Shown here in pieces: positions 62,501-64,000 of a stretch of DNA of 64,000 nt. A program made the translations under genes and the position numbers. The DNA is taken from the NCBI GenBank assembly GCA_037447655.1, contig JBBHKE010002744.1, positions 310,001 to 374,000 on the forward strand, in the 5' to 3' direction. Under the pieces are notes generated by a model, which ran no database searches, was not told the DNA's origin, and saw only the letters and a list, made by a program, of their open reading frames with translations. Position 1 is the first letter of the stretch; each line of letters begins with the position of its first letter. This stretch comes from Zygnema cylindricum. Its lineage: Eukaryota; Streptophyta; Zygnematophyceae; Zygnematales; Zygnemataceae.

Positions 62501-64000
62501 ATGCATAGATGTGTGACATTTATTAATGTTTTATACATATGATACATATAGTACATATTTATTTTGTATATACAAATTATATATGCATAATAATTGAATT
62601 GCAGTATACATATATGGACATATTATAAATCATACATGATGTGGCTGCATTCAGTTGAGTAATTGGTTTGCTGAATTGTTATTATATATGCATACGTACA
62701 TGATACATTCCACTATTTGTACTTATTATTATGTGTATATGTTATGTTCATACTACTGATGACAACAACTATAATAATAATCGTTTTGTTATACCTTTTG
62801 GTGCGGTTTGTGTTTTAATGTTATGTTTTGTCAGTTTGCGAGACGAAAGAGTCGCGATACGAAGTTACAAGGAGAGTGGGCTGTTCCGTTGGAGAAGGAG
62901 GAGGACATTTGGATGGTAAGAAAAAGTGTAAAAATTGTGAAATGAAAGGAAATTTAGTTCAAAACAATAAGACAAATTTGTAGAAACCTCATTTAGAAAT
63001 TAATGGGGACTGATATGTAGAAAAAAACAGAAATTTGTAGGGAGAATGGGCGGTTTCTCTGGAGTGGGAAGCGGACAACTGGATTACGAGAAGGTAGGGA
63101 AAGCCGTATATTTAAAGGAAAGAGAAGGTTATAGAGTTAAATGAAGGAGAAAGTTGTAAATTTGAAGGAAAAAGAAGGTTATAGGATTCAAAGGAAAAAG
63201 AGATTTGTTGTTGTTAAATTTTAGAATTTAAAAATTAAAGGGATGCAAATGCAGAAAAGAATAGAGAAATTTCAAGGGAGAGTGGGCGGTTCTGTTGAAG
63301 TTGGGAAAGGAGATCTGGATGGTTTGAAAAAAGAGAAGTTTGTAAATTTCAAAGAAACCAAGTGGAGAAAAAAAGTGAAGATAAGGTTTTCAAATGTAAC
63401 GGAATGCAGAAGATATAGTTTTATAGATGTTAGAAAGAGTAAATAAATGTAGAAACTAAAGGAAAGAGAAAAGAAAGTGCAAGAAGAGTCTCGCATAATG
63501 TTTCAAAAACATGGCAATATGTGCATAAAAAGAAAATGAAAAAAGGTAAAACCGAAACAAAAGAAACAAGAGAGATGGAAAAAAGTAGAGCAGAAAACGA
63601 ACGGAAAATGCATGTAAAGAATTCCAAAGACTTGCAAAAAAGTCAAAAAAAATAGCATAAGTAAAACAAACCAATAACCCATTCAGACCGGTTTTTTTAT
63701 TGTGATTAAACTTCTGTTGTTATTTGACTAAATTCACCTCTATTATTTGCAGTTATCTGCCAAGTTTTCTAAGGGAATGATGAAATATTTTCCTAGGCCG
63801 GAGGTAGAGGCCCCTCCTTGAGTCTCTTTGGGCTTTTACAGGTTTTTTGGGCCTTTTTTAAACTGTTTTCACACCTTTTTTTGGTCTTTTTTTCAGTTAT
63901 TTGCGAAATACTGTGAGGGAATGATGAAAACTTTTCCATGGTCGGAGGTCGAGGGACTTCAACCGGAAAGCATAAAGATTACGGAAGATCTCGTGGCCCT
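56580..64000 (+). CDS. MTHFR: Methylenetetrahydrofolate reductase, first ten exons (3' end outside window)
   Basis: Flavoenzyme reducing 5,10-methylene-THF to 5-methyl-THF for methionine synthesis. Exons: 56580-56798, 57343-57525, 57807-57867, 58513-58595, 59312-59485, 60510-60683, 61375-61475, 62036-62147, 62835-62915 and 63897 onward; all phases agree. The first nine encode 396 aa. The catalytic barrel has FEFFPPKT with Glu21 (equivalent to E. coli MetF Glu28), [41 protein letters not shown] and the [14 protein letters not shown] block. The linker and regulatory domain start with [20 protein letters not shown] and [20 protein letters not shown]. The length and blocks match eukaryotic MTHFRs; the SAM-regulatory domain is mostly beyond the window. 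Introns carry repeated echoes of exon edges and CT tracts (58230-58350, 58800-58865, 60770-60960, 61870-62030). Confidence 0.95.
58578..58736 (+). repeat. 3.5 tandem copies of the MTHFR exon 4 end and donor
   Basis: Units start at 58578, 58623, 58669 and 58714 (45-46 bp each). Each begins GAATATTTGAAACAAAAGG; the first three continue TACGTTTTTG or TACGTTTTG, so the exon end plus donor GTACGT is present three times. The first donor (58596) preserves the frame; using a later one would read into TGA within about ten codons. Confidence 0.93.
59812..59885 (+). repeat. Echo of the MTHFR exon 5 end inside intron 5
   Basis: GGTTATGGTGGTTTCAAAAG and following sequence repeat the last 44 bp of exon 5 and about 20 bp of intron (through CCTTAACAT), 371 bp downstream. 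The donor AAG|GTGTG has decayed to AAGATGAC. Confidence 0.85.
61138..61165 (+). repeat. Echo of the MTHFR exon 7 acceptor
   Basis: TTTTAGGGTTTAGGCCTCAT here matches the exon 7 start TTTTTAGGGTTTGGGCCTCA, about 230 bp upstream of the real junction. The AG acceptor is kept. It is followed by a purine tract (61165-61250). Confidence 0.65.
62148..62345 (+). repeat. Minisatellite seeded at the MTHFR exon 8 donor
   Basis: The intron begins GTACAAATGG and continues as about 20 imperfect 9-10 bp units (GGTATAAAC, GGTACAAAT). Many units contain GGTA, so potential donors recur every 9-10 bp after the true donor. Confidence 0.9.
63036..63330 (+). repeat. Two echoes of MTHFR exon 9 in intron 9
   Basis: 63036-63095 and 63270-63330 each repeat about 55 bp of the exon 9 end (exon AAGGAGAGTGGGCTGTTCCG; echoes GGGAGAATGGGCGGTTTCTC and GGGAGAGTGGGCGGTTCTGT). 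The second keeps GGATG|GTTTG at the donor position; the first does not. Confidence 0.8.
63753..63821 (+). pseudogene. Duplicate exon 10 (possible alternative terminal exon of MTHFR)
   Basis: After acceptor TTTGCAG the sequence reads [20 protein letters not shown], then PP and TGA. It parallels the true exon 10 ([20 protein letters not shown]) that begins at 63897 after TTTTCAG. It is in phase with exon 9, so splicing to it would give a protein of about 418 aa lacking most of the regulatory domain. Confidence 0.75.

Overview
This window comes from an intron-rich eukaryotic nuclear genome. No operons, Shine-Dalgarno sites or CRISPR arrays are visible. Almost every gene is split by GT-AG introns, many 200-1000 bp long, that carry MITEs, minisatellites and long polypyrimidine or polypurine tracts. 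The recognisable proteins most resemble plant homologues as I remember them (ALA2-type P4-ATPase, AMI1-type amidase, VID27-like protein, eukaryotic MTHFR, organelle-targeted oligopeptidase B). I infer a green-lineage organism, possibly a streptophyte alga; this is an inference without database support.

Layout: 1-650 holds the possible last two exons of a plus-strand gene. 2,681-20,184 (minus) is a complete 24-exon P4-ATPase of the ALA2 type, which I rebuilt by matching intron phases (1,079 aa). 20.2-26.0 kb is mostly non-genic, with a retroelement relic, a MITE and a possible hAT-like element. 26,066-32,711 (minus) is a 10-exon oligopeptidase B, with three MITEs in its first intron. 32,971-33,690 is a non-autonomous hAT element with a perfect 8-bp target duplication, lying between two divergent promoters. 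34,090-40,735 (plus) is a 7-exon DUF900-type alpha/beta hydrolase with a long N-terminal extension. 43,714-47,160 (minus) is a two-exon VID27-like protein with a probable N-myristoylation signal; its 3' flank is a long (GGGGGA)n tract on the sense strand. 47.4-56.5 kb is repeat-dominated. It contains a 10-N gap, three isolated but intact amidase exons, a Harbinger-like element, a pair of direct repeats and a perfect 25-bp hairpin. 56,580-64,000 (plus) is the first ten exons of methylenetetrahydrofolate reductase, which runs off the window.

The genes are unrelated housekeeping functions: lipid flipping, peptide hydrolysis, an uncharacterised lipase-like hydrolase, a VID27-family protein, amide hydrolysis and one-carbon metabolism. 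Nothing suggests that they act together.

Two unexplained signals stand out. First, exon-intron junctions have repeatedly been copied locally, giving 'echoes' of an exon edge plus splice site in the adjoining intron: at least eight cases in two genes, including an alternative terminal exon in MTHFR and a donor-seeded minisatellite. Second, there is a TA-flanked MITE family with termini CACCG(T/C)GAATCG(C/T)TATTAG, with about a dozen complete or partial copies in 64 kb.
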